Source of the DNA: CAVVEQ01 sp963802095 | GTDB lineage: Bacteria; Chloroflexota; Anaerolineae; Anaerolineales; Anaerolineaceae | DNA length: 64,000 nucleotides | Direction: 5' to 3' | Assembly: GCA_963802095.1 (NCBI GenBank) | Contig: CAWDHI010000006.1 | Span: 93,359-157,358, forward strand | Part shown: positions 51,799 to 60,954 of the stretch, piece by piece | Layout of the letters: every line of letters starts with the position of its first letter | Position numbering within the stretch: the stretch's first letter is position 1 | The notes under the pieces: model-generated | Seen by the model: the letters and a program-made list of their open reading frames with translations, nothing else | What the model was told of the DNA's origin: nothing | The model's database searches: none | Translations under genes and position numbers: made by a program

Positions 51799-52638
51799 GT
51801 GAATAGAAAACAACAAAAAGCATTCTTAGATTTTGTGACCTATGTTTTGCTTATCATTGGAGCGGTGATTATGATGGGTCCGTTCCTGTGGATGGTATCG
51901 ACTTCATTTAAATTGCCTGCTGACCAGTTTACCCGCACCCTCATCCCACCTACCTGGACACTTCAGAATTTTAAAGAACTTTTTGGCGTGGATATCAATT
52001 TCGTGCTGCTGTTTTTTAACAGCGTTTATATTTCCGTATTGATCACGATAGGCACCCTTTTTACCTGCTCGATGGCTGCTTTTTGTTTCGCGGTGGTTAG
52101 GTTCAGAGGCAGAAATACGTTGTTCGTGATCCTTTTAATAACGCTGATGATCCCAGCTCAGGTAACCCTGATCCCCAATTTTATTGTGTTTCGGTACCTG
52201 GGAGTGGTGGGCACGAGCATCCCACTCTGGCTGCCGGCATTCATGGGAGGTGCTTTCGGGATCTTCCTGATGCGACAGTATTTCCTGACCATCCCGAAAG
52301 ATTTTGTGGATGCCGCCCGTATGGATGGAGCCTCCCTGTTCCAGATTTTTTGGAAAATTTATATGCCCCTGGCGAAACCTGCCCTGGCCGCCCTGGCGAT
52401 ATTTACTTTTCAAGGCGCATGGAATGACCTGCTCCACCCGTTGGTGTATATGCCCGCAGTACCGAATACCACCCTGACTGTCGGGCTGGCGTTCTTCCAG
52501 CAACAATTGACCACGGGTGGAAAATTTACAGTCCTGATGGCAGGTGCTTTGATCAGCATCCTGCCGTTGGTGATTGTGTTTTTCTTCGCGCAAAAACAAT
52601 TTATTGAAGGGATCTCGCTCAGCGGGGTCAAGCGCTAG
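51799..52638 (+). CDS. ABC sugar transporter permease, MalG-type
   Basis: 279 residues from GTG at 51799, 9 bases after the previous stop. Six helices; EAA loop DFVDAARMDGASLFQIFWKI followed by YMPLAKPALAALAIF, and the MalG-type ending FIEGISLSGVK. Forms the membrane channel with the preceding permease. Confidence 0.93.
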   Translation: MNRKQQKAFLDFVTYVLLIIGAVIMMGPFLWMVSTSFKLPADQFTRTLIPPTWTLQNFKELFGVDINFVLLFFNSVYISVLITIGTLFTCSMAAFCFAVVRFRGRNTLFVILLITLMIPAQVTLIPNFIVFRYLGVVGTSIPLWLPAFMGGAFGIFLMRQYFLTIPKDFVDAARMDGASLFQIFWKIYMPLAKPALAALAIFTFQGAWNDLLHPLVYMPAVPNTTLTVGLAFFQQQLTTGGKFTVLMAGALISILPLVIVFFFAQKQFIEGISLSGVKR

Positions 52639-52694
52639 CAGGTTTAATAAGAGTAAAATATTTTGATCACCCAGATATTTCCAAGGAGAGACTC

Positions 52695-54026
52695 ATGACC
52701 AAGATCGCATTCATAGGAGCAGGCAGCCTGGGATTCACCGCCGGGCTGGTGCGGGATATCCTAACCTTTCCGCTGCTGGCAGATTCGCACATCGCACTGA
52801 TGGATATTGATACCGAACGGCTTGAATTTGCACATCAATCGGTGAAGAAATTGATCGAAGCCGGGAATTACCCTGCCACAGTAACCGCCACCCTTGACCG
52901 GGTGGAAGCCATGCGGGATGCTGATTTTGTCCTGACTACGATCCTGACCGGGAGTACCGAGGTGTGGCGATACGATATTGAGATCCCCAAGAAATATGGG
53001 GTGGATATCAATGTCGGGGATACCCGCGGACCAAGCGGGATATTCCGCTTTCTGCGAACCCTGCCGCCGATGATGGATATCGTCCGGGATATGGAGCGGG
53101 TTTGCCCGAACGCAGTTCTGCTCAATTACACCAACCCGATGGCCATGCTGTGCGGAGCGCTACAAAGACAGACTCACATTCCGGTTACAGGTTTGTGCCA
53201 CTCGGTGCAGGGCACGGCCATGATGCTGGCTGCCTGGATCGGGGCTGAATATGAAAATATTGATTACCTGTGCGCAGGGATAAATCACCAGGCGTTCTAC
53301 CTCAAGTTCGAGGAAAAAGGGGTGGACCTCTACCCGCGCATTCACAAGGCGATCACAGAAGATGCGGATGTCTACAACGAGGAGCAGGTACGGAACGAGA
53401 TGTACCTGGCGTTGGGGTATTACGTGACCGAATCGAGTGGGCATAATTCGGAATACAACTGGTGGTTCCGCAAACGCCCCGACCTGATCGAAAAATACTG
53501 CACCCATGGGACCGGCTGGAATCCAGGAGAATATGCCTATATTCTGAAGGAGTACCAGAACACAGAGAAAACGTGGAAAAACGATGTGCGCGTGGAACTG
53601 GCCAAAGAAGTTTCCGGTTCCGACCTCGACCGCGGGCTGGAGTACGCTGCCTATATCATCAACGCAATGATGGGCGGTGATCCATTCAAATTCAATGGCA
53701 ATGTACCCAACACCGAATTGATCACGAATTTGCCCCGGGGTGCCTGCGTGGAAGTGCCTGTCTATGTGGATAGGAGCGGGATTCATCCCATGCACGTGGG
53801 AGATCTGCCTCCCCAGTGTGCCCTGCTTACCGGGCTTTCGAGTGGGATCGAGGAAATGGTAATCACAGCTGCGTTAACCGGTGACCCAGTGATGGTTTAC
53901 CGCGCCATTTGCCATGATCCATTAACTGCGGCGGTGCTTTCTCTGGCCGAGATCCGCGAGATGACCAATGAATTGTTTGCCTGTCATAAGGAATATTTGC
54001 CGGAGTTTAAAACCCACAAGGTTTAA
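52695..54026 (+). CDS. melA: GH4 family glycosidase (alpha-galactosidase-like)
   Basis: 443 residues. The N-terminal Rossmann motif KIAFIGAGSLGFTAGLVRDI, LTTILTGSTEVWRYDIEIPK, GDTRGPSGIFRFLRTLP, NYTNPMAMLC, GLCHSVQGTA and CAGINHQAFYL are the GH4 hallmarks for NAD+ and Mn2+ binding (Cys-His in LCHS, His in NHQ). Spacing fits the MelA branch. GH4 enzymes cleave by an oxidation-elimination route and work on alpha-galactosides or phospho-glycosides. AAGGAGAG precedes the ATG. Cytosolic, acting on the sugar brought in by the ABC system. The exact specificity is inferred. Confidence 0.88.
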   Translation: MTKIAFIGAGSLGFTAGLVRDILTFPLLADSHIALMDIDTERLEFAHQSVKKLIEAGNYPATVTATLDRVEAMRDADFVLTTILTGSTEVWRYDIEIPKKYGVDINVGDTRGPSGIFRFLRTLPPMMDIVRDMERVCPNAVLLNYTNPMAMLCGALQRQTHIPVTGLCHSVQGTAMMLAAWIGAEYENIDYLCAGINHQAFYLKFEEKGVDLYPRIHKAITEDADVYNEEQVRNEMYLALGYYVTESSGHNSEYNWWFRKRPDLIEKYCTHGTGWNPGEYAYILKEYQNTEKTWKNDVRVELAKEVSGSDLDRGLEYAAYIINAMMGGDPFKFNGNVPNTELITNLPRGACVEVPVYVDRSGIHPMHVGDLPPQCALLTGLSSGIEEMVITAALTGDPVMVYRAICHDPLTAAVLSLAEIREMTNELFACHKEYLPEFKTHKV

Positions 54027-54051
54027 TAGGATCACAAAGAATGGGACTAGG

Positions 54052-54984
54052 ATGACCTCAAAGGTTTTCGATATCCTCGTCGCAGGTGAGATCAATCCCG
54101 ACCTCGTTCTGCGGGGAAATGTTATCCCGGAGTTTGGCCAGGTGGAAAAGGTGGTGGAAGCCGCCGACCTGACGGTGGGGTCCTCCTCGGCCATCTTTGC
54201 GTGCGGCGCGGCCAGGCTGGGGTTGAAGGTCGCTTTCATTGGAGTTTGCGGGGATGATCTTTTCGGCAGGTTTATGCTGGAGGAAATGTTCATCCGGGGT
54301 GTGGATATATCCAGCGTGATCATCCGTCCCGGCGGGCAAACCGGGATAAGTGTTATTTTTGTAAGGGGAAATGACCGTGCAATTCTGACCCATCCCGGGT
54401 TGATCTCCGCACTGACCGCCGGGGAAATGAATGATGCGTTGTTGGAAAAAGCGCGACACCTGCACGTGGCTAGTTATTTTTTACAGTCGGGATTACAACC
54501 AGGCTTGGAAGGATTACTCAAGCGGGCTCATGATCTTGGATTGACTACTTCGCTGGATTCCAATTGGGACCCGGCTGAGAAATGGCAGGGTTTTAATACA
54601 TTACTCGAGCACGTGGATGTGTTTCTGCCCAATGAGAACGAAGCCCTGAGCATCACCGGGCGAAGCAATTTATCCGAGGCGATGCTTGCGCTTGCTGGAA
54701 AACCAAAGTTATCCGCGGTCAAATGCGGGGAAAAGGGAGCCTGTCTCCGTAAGGGGGATACCGAGATCCAGGTTCCCGGTTTGAAGGTGGACGTTGTGGA
54801 TACCATTGGCGCGGGGGATAGCTTTGATGCGGGATTTCTGTATGGTTACCTGAACGGCTGGGAACTGAAGAAAACCCTCACTTTAGCAGCGGTCTGCGGC
54901 TCTCTTTCCACCCGTGCCGCCGGCGGGGTGGCCAGTCAGCCCACGTTGGAGGAAGCGCTGGTGTATGTCCCATTTGCTGGATGA
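54052..54984 (+). CDS. PfkB-family carbohydrate kinase
   Basis: 310 residues from ATG at 54052. The ribokinase-like fold shows ILVAGEINPDLVLRG, the glycine-rich VGSSSAIFACGAARLGLKVA, and the catalytic DTIGAGDSFDAGFLYGYL (base Asp). In this operon, with an aldolase subunit following, tagatose 6-phosphate 1-kinase is the most natural role, but fructose- and deoxygluconate-type kinases look similar. Its end overlaps the next gene by 20 bases. Confidence 0.88.
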   Translation: MTSKVFDILVAGEINPDLVLRGNVIPEFGQVEKVVEAADLTVGSSSAIFACGAARLGLKVAFIGVCGDDLFGRFMLEEMFIRGVDISSVIIRPGGQTGISVIFVRGNDRAILTHPGLISALTAGEMNDALLEKARHLHVASYFLQSGLQPGLEGLLKRAHDLGLTTSLDSNWDPAEKWQGFNTLLEHVDVFLPNENEALSITGRSNLSEAMLALAGKPKLSAVKCGEKGACLRKGDTEIQVPGLKVDVVDTIGAGDSFDAGFLYGYLNGWELKKTLTLAAVCGSLSTRAAGGVASQPTLEEALVYVPFAG

Positions 54985-56230
54985 CATCGTCCGCGCGCAA
55001 AAAGCGGGCGAGGTGCGCGGAATTCCCTCGATCTGTTCAGCGCATCCGGCTGTACTGACCTGTGCCCTGCGCCATTTCCGTCCTGTATTGATCGAATCCA
55101 CCTGCAATCAGGTGAACCAATATGGTGGGTACACCGGCATGACCCCTCGGGATTTCCACCGGTTCGCAAACTCCCTTGCAGAAGAAACAGGTTTTCCTAG
55201 GGAGGAGCTGATCCTGGGTGGTGATCACCTCGGTCCCTCTCCCTGGCAGGACCTGTCGGTAGAGGAAGCCATGAGTCGGGCGGAGGAATTGGTACGCTCC
55301 TATACCAGAGCCGGGTTCACTAAATTGCACATTGATGCCAGTATGAAGTTGGGCGGAGATGACCTCCATCAGCAGCTGCCCCCTGAGATTTCTGCGCAGC
55401 GCACCGCCCGGCTGGTTCGGGTGGCGGAGGAGGTGGCAGAGGACGCTAGTTCCCTAAGGTATGTAATCGGTACAGAGGTGCCTCTTCCGGGCGGAGCACA
55501 TGAGCATGAAGAGGGGGTGGAGGTTACCCGTGCGGAGGATGTAGAGGTTACCCTGGAGGTCACCCTGTTGGCGCTGGAAAAGTTGGGCTGCGGTAGTGCT
55601 TGGGAACGGGTGATCGCACTGGTTGTACAGCCGGGGGTGGAATACGGCAGTGATTTCATCCTTGAGTACGATCCAAAGAAAGCCGCTAGCCTGGCAAAAA
55701 CCTCGGAAGATACCCACCAGGTTTTTGAGGCTCATTCCACCGATTACCAATCTCCTCAAGCTTTGGCGCAGCTGGTTCGTGACCATTTTGCCATCCTCAA
55801 AGTGGGTCCAGCGCTCACCTTTGCCTACCGGGAGGCGCTTTTCGGGCTGGCGATTATCGAGGATGAGCTCATTCCGGAGGGGGAGAGATCGCATCTGCAA
55901 GCGACGCTGGAGGCGGCCATGCTGCGTAACCCAAAGCACTGGGCGGTCCATTACCCCGGTACGGACGTTGAACAGGCTTACCAGCGCAAATACAGCTTGA
56001 GCGACCGCTGCCGTTATTACTGGACCGACCCGAAAGTGATTGATGCGGTGGCGATATTGTGGAGGAACTTAAAAGGAAAAGAGCTGCCATTAGAGTTGTT
56101 TAAGGGGGTTCTGACTGAAAGGTTTGGATTGAATTGGAAACCCGATGCCGAAACATTGGTTCAGGAAAATATCCTGGCGGTTCTGGGAAGATATTATTCC
56201 GCTTGCGGATTTGACCTATCAACCAGATAA
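54965..56230 (+). CDS. D-tagatose-bisphosphate aldolase, non-catalytic subunit (GatZ/KbaZ-like)
   Basis: 421 residues from ATG at 54965 (MSHLLDDIVRAQKAGEVRGI). Conserved blocks are IPSICSAHPAVLTCALRHF, VLIESTCNQVNQYGGYTGM, ELILGGDHLGPSPWQ, KLHIDASMKLG, VIGTEVPLPGG and VGPALTFAYREALFGL. GatZ/KbaZ stabilises the catalytic GatY/KbaY; some orthologues are now thought to be epimerases or kinases-associated enzymes. No catalytic GatY gene lies in the window. It is the last gene of the operon. Confidence 0.88.
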   Translation: MSHLLDDIVRAQKAGEVRGIPSICSAHPAVLTCALRHFRPVLIESTCNQVNQYGGYTGMTPRDFHRFANSLAEETGFPREELILGGDHLGPSPWQDLSVEEAMSRAEELVRSYTRAGFTKLHIDASMKLGGDDLHQQLPPEISAQRTARLVRVAEEVAEDASSLRYVIGTEVPLPGGAHEHEEGVEVTRAEDVEVTLEVTLLALEKLGCGSAWERVIALVVQPGVEYGSDFILEYDPKKAASLAKTSEDTHQVFEAHSTDYQSPQALAQLVRDHFAILKVGPALTFAYREALFGLAIIEDELIPEGERSHLQATLEAAMLRNPKHWAVHYPGTDVEQAYQRKYSLSDRCRYYWTDPKVIDAVAILWRNLKGKELPLELFKGVLTERFGLNWKPDAETLVQENILAVLGRYYSACGFDLSTR

Positions 56231-56247
56231 AAGCGATAAAACAGCCA

Positions 56248-57219
56248 TCAAATATCGGAGTGCCTAAGATCCTGCTCATCCAATAGATGCAGCGTTTTTG
56301 CTTGTAAGCTCGATATTTCCAGCAAGCGGAAGTTGATCCTAGTGAGGATGATGCCTGCGAATCCAGAGAGTACACCGATCAACACCAATCCAGTAGCCAG
56401 GATGGCCAGAGGTACACGGTAGATGTATTGATAAAGGATATAATCCTGGATCACGAAAGCTCCAGCGATCAATCCGCAGACCAGTAGAAACAGTCCAATC
56501 CCACCATAGAAGGTGAGTGGTTTATAGGATTGCATCAAGGTGAATATTTTTTACAGCACCCTAGCGCCATCCCGGAATGTGTGCAGCTTTGAAGTGCTGC
56601 CCGCCGGCCGTGCGCGATAGGGGATTTCGACCTCCACGATCTTGAAATGCCGGTAGAGCATTTGCAGGGTCATCTCGGTTTCCACGTCGAACCCGGCTGC
56701 TACAATGGGGATCTCCAGTGCGACGGAACGATTGAAAACGCGGTATCCGGACATGGGATCTTTAAGACTGGAGGAGAAGATTATATTGATGAAAGAGCAG
56801 ATCACCTGGTTACCGCGGTAATGCATAGGGCGAAAGGCGGTATTGGTAAAGTCCGAAAGGCGCTGCCCCACAGCCATATCTGCAAGACCATCACGCACCA
56901 GCGCAATTAGTGAGTGGACGGATTCTGCCGGGTAGGTGTCGTCGCCATCCACCATTACGTAAAGATCTGCCCTCACTTTTTGCAGAATGGCGCTAACGAC
57001 AAAGCCTTTCCCCTGTCGCTTTTCATGGATCACTTCCGCCCCTGCCTTGCGGGCTGTGGCACCGCTGCCATCGGTCGAGTTATTGTCGAAAACAATTATT
57101 TTCGCATCAGGCAACTCGAATTTAAAATCACGGATACCCTTGGCGATGGTAGTGACTTCATTAAAGCAAGGAATCACCACGGCAATCTTTGGTTTTTGGC
57201 TTGTTTTTACCATTGGCAT
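56248..57219 (-). pseudogene. DPM-like glycosyltransferase family 2 with in-frame TAA
   Basis: The catalytic part (56551-57219; start at 57219 or 57213) has IAVVIPCFNEVTTIAKGI, IIVFDNNSTDGSG, VMVDGDDTYPAES and DPMSGYRVFNRSV, as in dolichyl-phosphate-mannose-synthase-like enzymes. After RDGARVL a TAA stands at 56551-56553, and the same frame continues KIFTLMQSYKPLTFYGGIGL with two membrane helices to 56248, exactly the usual C-terminal anchor. The two parts are therefore one protein of about 320 residues interrupted by a stop. Substrate is likely an NDP-sugar and a polyprenyl phosphate. Confidence 0.85.
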
Positions 57220-57448
57220 ATTGGTTTCCGATCTGCTGCAATTGTTAATCCGTTTCCCGTTTACACTTCACGCTTTTAAATTATAAAGGATGTTTTTCCT
57301 AATCGAGGGACTGTTCATAGGGGTGAGAGAGTAGGCATTTTTTAATAGGTGCGTTGGAAAGTGCGCGAGCTGAATGAGAGTAACAGAATTATTCCTCTTT
57401 TTACCATGCTATACTCACCATACCACACCGCTTTCATAGGTAATCAAC

Positions 57449-58333
57449 ATGGCTGACACTGCAAAAAAGAAACGGATCGTGATCGTCACCGATAGCATCG
57501 CCCAAGTTCCCTCTGACCTGGTGAAGGAATTGGATATCCGTGTTTCCCCGTTGGTCTTCACGGTGGAAGGTGAAAGTTTTCCCGACTGTGGCGATTTTGA
57601 CCCTCAGGTGCTCTACCGGCGCATGCGCGCGGAAAAGGATCTGAAGATCACCACCGCTTCTCCATCCATCGCTCAATTTAAGTTGATTTTTAGCCAGGCG
57701 CTAAAGGAAGGGGCTGATAGCGTTCTGTATGTAGGCCTTTCCAGCCGGTTGAGCAGCACCTTTGGAGTTGCTGAAGTAGCCATGCAAATGGTGCGCGAGG
57801 ATTTCCCGGATAAACAAGCGGAATGTTTCGATACCCGCCTGGCGACCATCGCCCAGGGTTTCCTTGTGACCAAGGCAGCCCGGATGGCTGCCCGGGGGGC
57901 GCTGCTCAGCGAAATCCTAGCCTGTCTGCGGCAGGAGCGCCGGAATATCGGGCTGGTGGCATCGTTGGAAACGCTTGAGTACCTCGCGCGCGGCGGGCGG
58001 ATCAACAATGCGTCCTACATGATGGGCAGCATGATCAATATCCTGCCGGTCCTTACGCTCACCGAGGATGGTAAGGTGGTGAAGGTGGGGTTAGTTCGCA
58101 GCCCTCAGAAGGCTTTCCGGAAAATGGTTGATTACGTGGCCGAGCGGGTGGAAAAGGACCGGACGTTGACCGTGGCAGTGATGCATGCTGATATCCTGGA
58201 ATGGGCGGATCAATTGAAAACGATGGTGGAGCACCAGCTCCACCCCGAGAATATAATCGTCACCAGTTTCACCCCCGTGATGGCCGTGCACACAGGCCCA
58301 GGCTTGATCGGCCTGGCGTATTACTGGCACTAA
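57449..58333 (+). CDS. DegV family protein (fatty-acid binding)
   Basis: 294 residues. The opening RIVIVTDSIAQVPSDLVKEL, then KITTASPSIAQFKLIFSQAL, VLYVGLSSRLSSTFGVAEVA, ETLEYLARGGRINNASYMMG and a C-terminal HTGPGLIGLAYYW are the DegV signature. DegV/FakB-type proteins hold fatty acids for phosphorylation by FakA; no kinase gene is nearby. A plausible TATACT -10 lies at 57410-57415. The 57,220-57,448 gap otherwise holds nothing I can support. Confidence 0.93.
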   Translation: MADTAKKKRIVIVTDSIAQVPSDLVKELDIRVSPLVFTVEGESFPDCGDFDPQVLYRRMRAEKDLKITTASPSIAQFKLIFSQALKEGADSVLYVGLSSRLSSTFGVAEVAMQMVREDFPDKQAECFDTRLATIAQGFLVTKAARMAARGALLSEILACLRQERRNIGLVASLETLEYLARGGRINNASYMMGSMINILPVLTLTEDGKVVKVGLVRSPQKAFRKMVDYVAERVEKDRTLTVAVMHADILEWADQLKTMVEHQLHPENIIVTSFTPVMAVHTGPGLIGLAYYWH

Positions 58334-58355
58334 CCCCCGTTATAAATCTTTTTTT

Positions 58356-59012
58356 TCAATCCTCTGCGATTTTGCGATGAATCCATACCTTGTGATCGGG
58401 AATGTCCCGGTCAAAGACCAGGCGCAGCCAGATGACCCTGTGACGTTCCGCGCCGGGTGGCGGGAGCGGGCGGCGGTTGGCCTCCAGCCGCTTGATGAGG
58501 GTGATTGAGATCATAACCGCAACCATCCAATAGAGCGCGGTATCACCACCCAGAAAATGGATCAGGAGAGGCAACGTGACCAGACTGGCCAGCGTCCAGG
58601 GGGCGGAATCACCGAGAAGAAATCCAATAGCGAGGAATCCCAATAACCATAGATCTCCCCATGGGAAGAGCACCAGCATAACCCCCAGGAATGGGCTGAT
58701 ACCCCTGCCGCCAGTGAAGCCCAGGTAAAGCGGCCAGTTGTGCCCAAGCACCGCGCACATCCCGGCAGCCACGGCAGCGGGTAATCCCATCCCGAGTTGC
58801 AGAACCAGCCAGGTGGGCAGTGCGCCTTTAAGAACATCAAAGATGCCCACCGGGACGATAAGCCAGCGGTGAGTGTGCTCGAAGAGCATGGAGCCGCTCA
58901 CCGTGCCGCTGCCATATTTGCGTAGGTCGATGCCCTTTGTACAGCGGGCGGCCAGGTACGAGGTAGGGATGGAGCCGAAGAGATAGGCCAGGAGGAACAG
59001 GAGGAGGGGCAT
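58356..59012 (-). CDS. PlsY-like glycerol-3-phosphate acyltransferase family protein, divergent
   Basis: 218 residues with about five membrane helices. The opening LAYLFGSIPTSYLAARCTKG, then DLRKYGSGTVSGSML and GHNWPLYLGFTGGRGISPFL correspond to the three PlsY motifs. The usual GSGNxGATN loop is replaced by GSGTVSGSM and GGKG by GGRG, so activity with acyl phosphate is uncertain. PlsY makes lysophosphatidate at the cell membrane. It is convergent with the DegV gene (22-base gap). Confidence 0.8.
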   Translation of the reverse strand: MPLLLFLLAYLFGSIPTSYLAARCTKGIDLRKYGSGTVSGSMLFEHTHRWLIVPVGIFDVLKGALPTWLVLQLGMGLPAAVAAGMCAVLGHNWPLYLGFTGGRGISPFLGVMLVLFPWGDLWLLGFLAIGFLLGDSAPWTLASLVTLPLLIHFLGGDTALYWMVAVMISITLIKRLEANRRPLPPPGAERHRVIWLRLVFDRDIPDHKVWIHRKIAED

Positions 59013-59131
59013 GGGGTTATTTGATTCTATTATAAATAGAACCTGCGAATAGCAGGTTCAAAAAAGGAGTGGATAGAAATAACCAAACGTGGCTGGAAAT
59101 TATTTATAATTCTAAAAATCACGAACTGGTA

Positions 59132-60934
59132 TTATCCCAAGCGAATAGCGTCCATGAAGATATCCTGATAATTCTGAACAGTAGTCAATTCAATATATTC
59201 GATCGAATCCACCATTTTTTCAGCTTCAATCCTCTTTTTATTTGACAATAATAATTCGCGAGCTCCTGAACCGGCAGCATTCCCAACTTGTTGAAAACGA
59301 CCCAAGGGCATTGATGGAAACATGCCGATCCGCAGCGTGTTTTTTAGGTCCAGATATGAACCAAATGCTCCCGCGACCAGGAATAATTCAATATCTTCCG
59401 CTTGAATTCCGGCATTTTCCAAAAGAACTTCTATCCCGGAGCGAATGGCAGCTTTGGCTAACTGAATTTCGTTGATGTCCCTCCGGTTGACTGCAATTTC
59501 ACGACCGTGGCCACTGTTTTCAGGAGGCACAAGAATAAACCTCAAAGAACCTTGTGAATCCCAAACGCGGGGATCTGTCTTGATAAAGGATCCTCGAAAA
59601 TCGATCAGGTTTTCTTTGAGCATTTCGGCGACCGAATCCAGAATTCCAGACCCACAAATACCGATGGCAGGTTTATTGTTTATTGTTTGAATCTTCACAG
59701 TCTCTTCATCAATGAACACTCGTTCGATTGCACCTGAAATGGCGCGTAACCCATCGCGAATATGGGCTCCTTCAAATGCCGGACCGGACGCACAAGAACA
59801 GGCAAAATGCTGCCCCTGATGAATGAGACTGATTTCAGTATTCGTTCCAATATCCAGCGCGACGACGGTTTTACCGCGATGCCTTGCATCAGTTGCCAGC
59901 AACATCGCGATATGATCACCCCCCACAAAGCCGGCGATATTCGGCGGAAGGTACAAATAGGCATTTTCGGCGATGGTGATTCCAACCTTGCCTGCCGGAA
60001 AATGCATGACTTGTATGCTGGCGGGAGTATATGGGGCAGTACCAAGAGAATGCACCGGAAGTCCCGCTAGGAAATGGTGCATGGCAGTATTTCCCACCAT
60101 CACACTATCTACAATTTGATCGGGAGTGGTACCGATTTGCTGACAAAGTTCAATCAGCAAATCATTAATGGCCTGAACGAGCATTTTCTGTAGGATCTCA
60201 GCCCCTTGTGGATGCTCATTTGTATATTTGATCCGGCTGATAACATCTTCTCCGTACGCGACCTGCGGGTTGATCACTCCACCTGAAGCCAGGGTTTGAC
60301 CAGTTTGCAGGTCCAAGAGATACCCGGCAATCTTGGTTGTACCGATATCCACCGCATAACCCAACAATTTGTTAACAGGAGGAATCGCAGTAATTACTCC
60401 AAATTTGTTCAGAACAATGGAGGCATTCCCGTTATATTCTTTAATGATCTTTTGTAGCCCGGAAATAAGGTTTGTGGGAATATCGGCACCCCGAATCCCA
60501 TTAACCTCAAGGAATTTACGAACTTGTTCCATGTCCGATAAATATTCAATTCTATCGCTGATGGGGAGGGTGATTTCCACCCGTTTAATGACCGGATCGA
60601 CCTCAAAGTTATAATTTACACTTTCCAGCTGTAACCGCTGCAGGGTTGCAAGAGATTCGGGGGGAATTTGAATTGTACAATCGGAAAGGATTTGGGTGCT
60701 GCAAGCAAGTCTTAATCCAGAATTGATTTCCGACTTCTGCAATTGATCAATTTCATCATCGCAAAGTAAAGAAAAATCACCCGAGATCGGCCTGACTTTA
60801 CACATCCCACAGGAACCGTTTCCTCCGCAGACCGCATTAATCTCAATACCAGCCTGTTGAGAAGCGCCAAGTATTGTGGTATTGGCTCCAACTCGAACCC
60901 TGCGACCGACAGGTTCAAGCGTTATCCAATACAT
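59132..60934 (-). CDS. ferredoxin/ASKHA-domain corrinoid activation protein (RACo/RamA-like)
   Basis: 600 residues from ATG at 60934 (60967 is possible but overlaps the upstream gene). Residues about 1-95 are a plant-type [2Fe-2S] domain (CGGNGSCGMCKV, then LACST). A linker is followed by the ASKHA ATPase region: GYAVDIGTTKIAGYLLDL, VMVGNTAMHHFLAGLPVHSL, VALDIGTNTEISL, CASGPAFEGAHI, GICGSGILDSVAEML and FLVAGAFGSYLDL. Such proteins reduce inactive Co(II) corrinoid proteins with ATP. It is the last gene of the methyltransferase operon, which fits this role. Confidence 0.92.
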   Translation of the reverse strand: MYWITLEPVGRRVRVGANTTILGASQQAGIEINAVCGGNGSCGMCKVRPISGDFSLLCDDEIDQLQKSEINSGLRLACSTQILSDCTIQIPPESLATLQRLQLESVNYNFEVDPVIKRVEITLPISDRIEYLSDMEQVRKFLEVNGIRGADIPTNLISGLQKIIKEYNGNASIVLNKFGVITAIPPVNKLLGYAVDIGTTKIAGYLLDLQTGQTLASGGVINPQVAYGEDVISRIKYTNEHPQGAEILQKMLVQAINDLLIELCQQIGTTPDQIVDSVMVGNTAMHHFLAGLPVHSLGTAPYTPASIQVMHFPAGKVGITIAENAYLYLPPNIAGFVGGDHIAMLLATDARHRGKTVVALDIGTNTEISLIHQGQHFACSCASGPAFEGAHIRDGLRAISGAIERVFIDEETVKIQTINNKPAIGICGSGILDSVAEMLKENLIDFRGSFIKTDPRVWDSQGSLRFILVPPENSGHGREIAVNRRDINEIQLAKAAIRSGIEVLLENAGIQAEDIELFLVAGAFGSYLDLKNTLRIGMFPSMPLGRFQQVGNAAGSGARELLLSNKKRIEAEKMVDSIEYIELTTVQNYQDIFMDAIRLG

Positions 60935-60954
60935 ATCAGCATCTTTCTTGGTTT

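Noticed and set aside
59039..59059. GAACCTGC-gaata-GCAGGTTC as a terminator of the corrinoid operon
   Set aside because: The T-run is on the wrong side for the minus strand and no plus-strand gene ends there.
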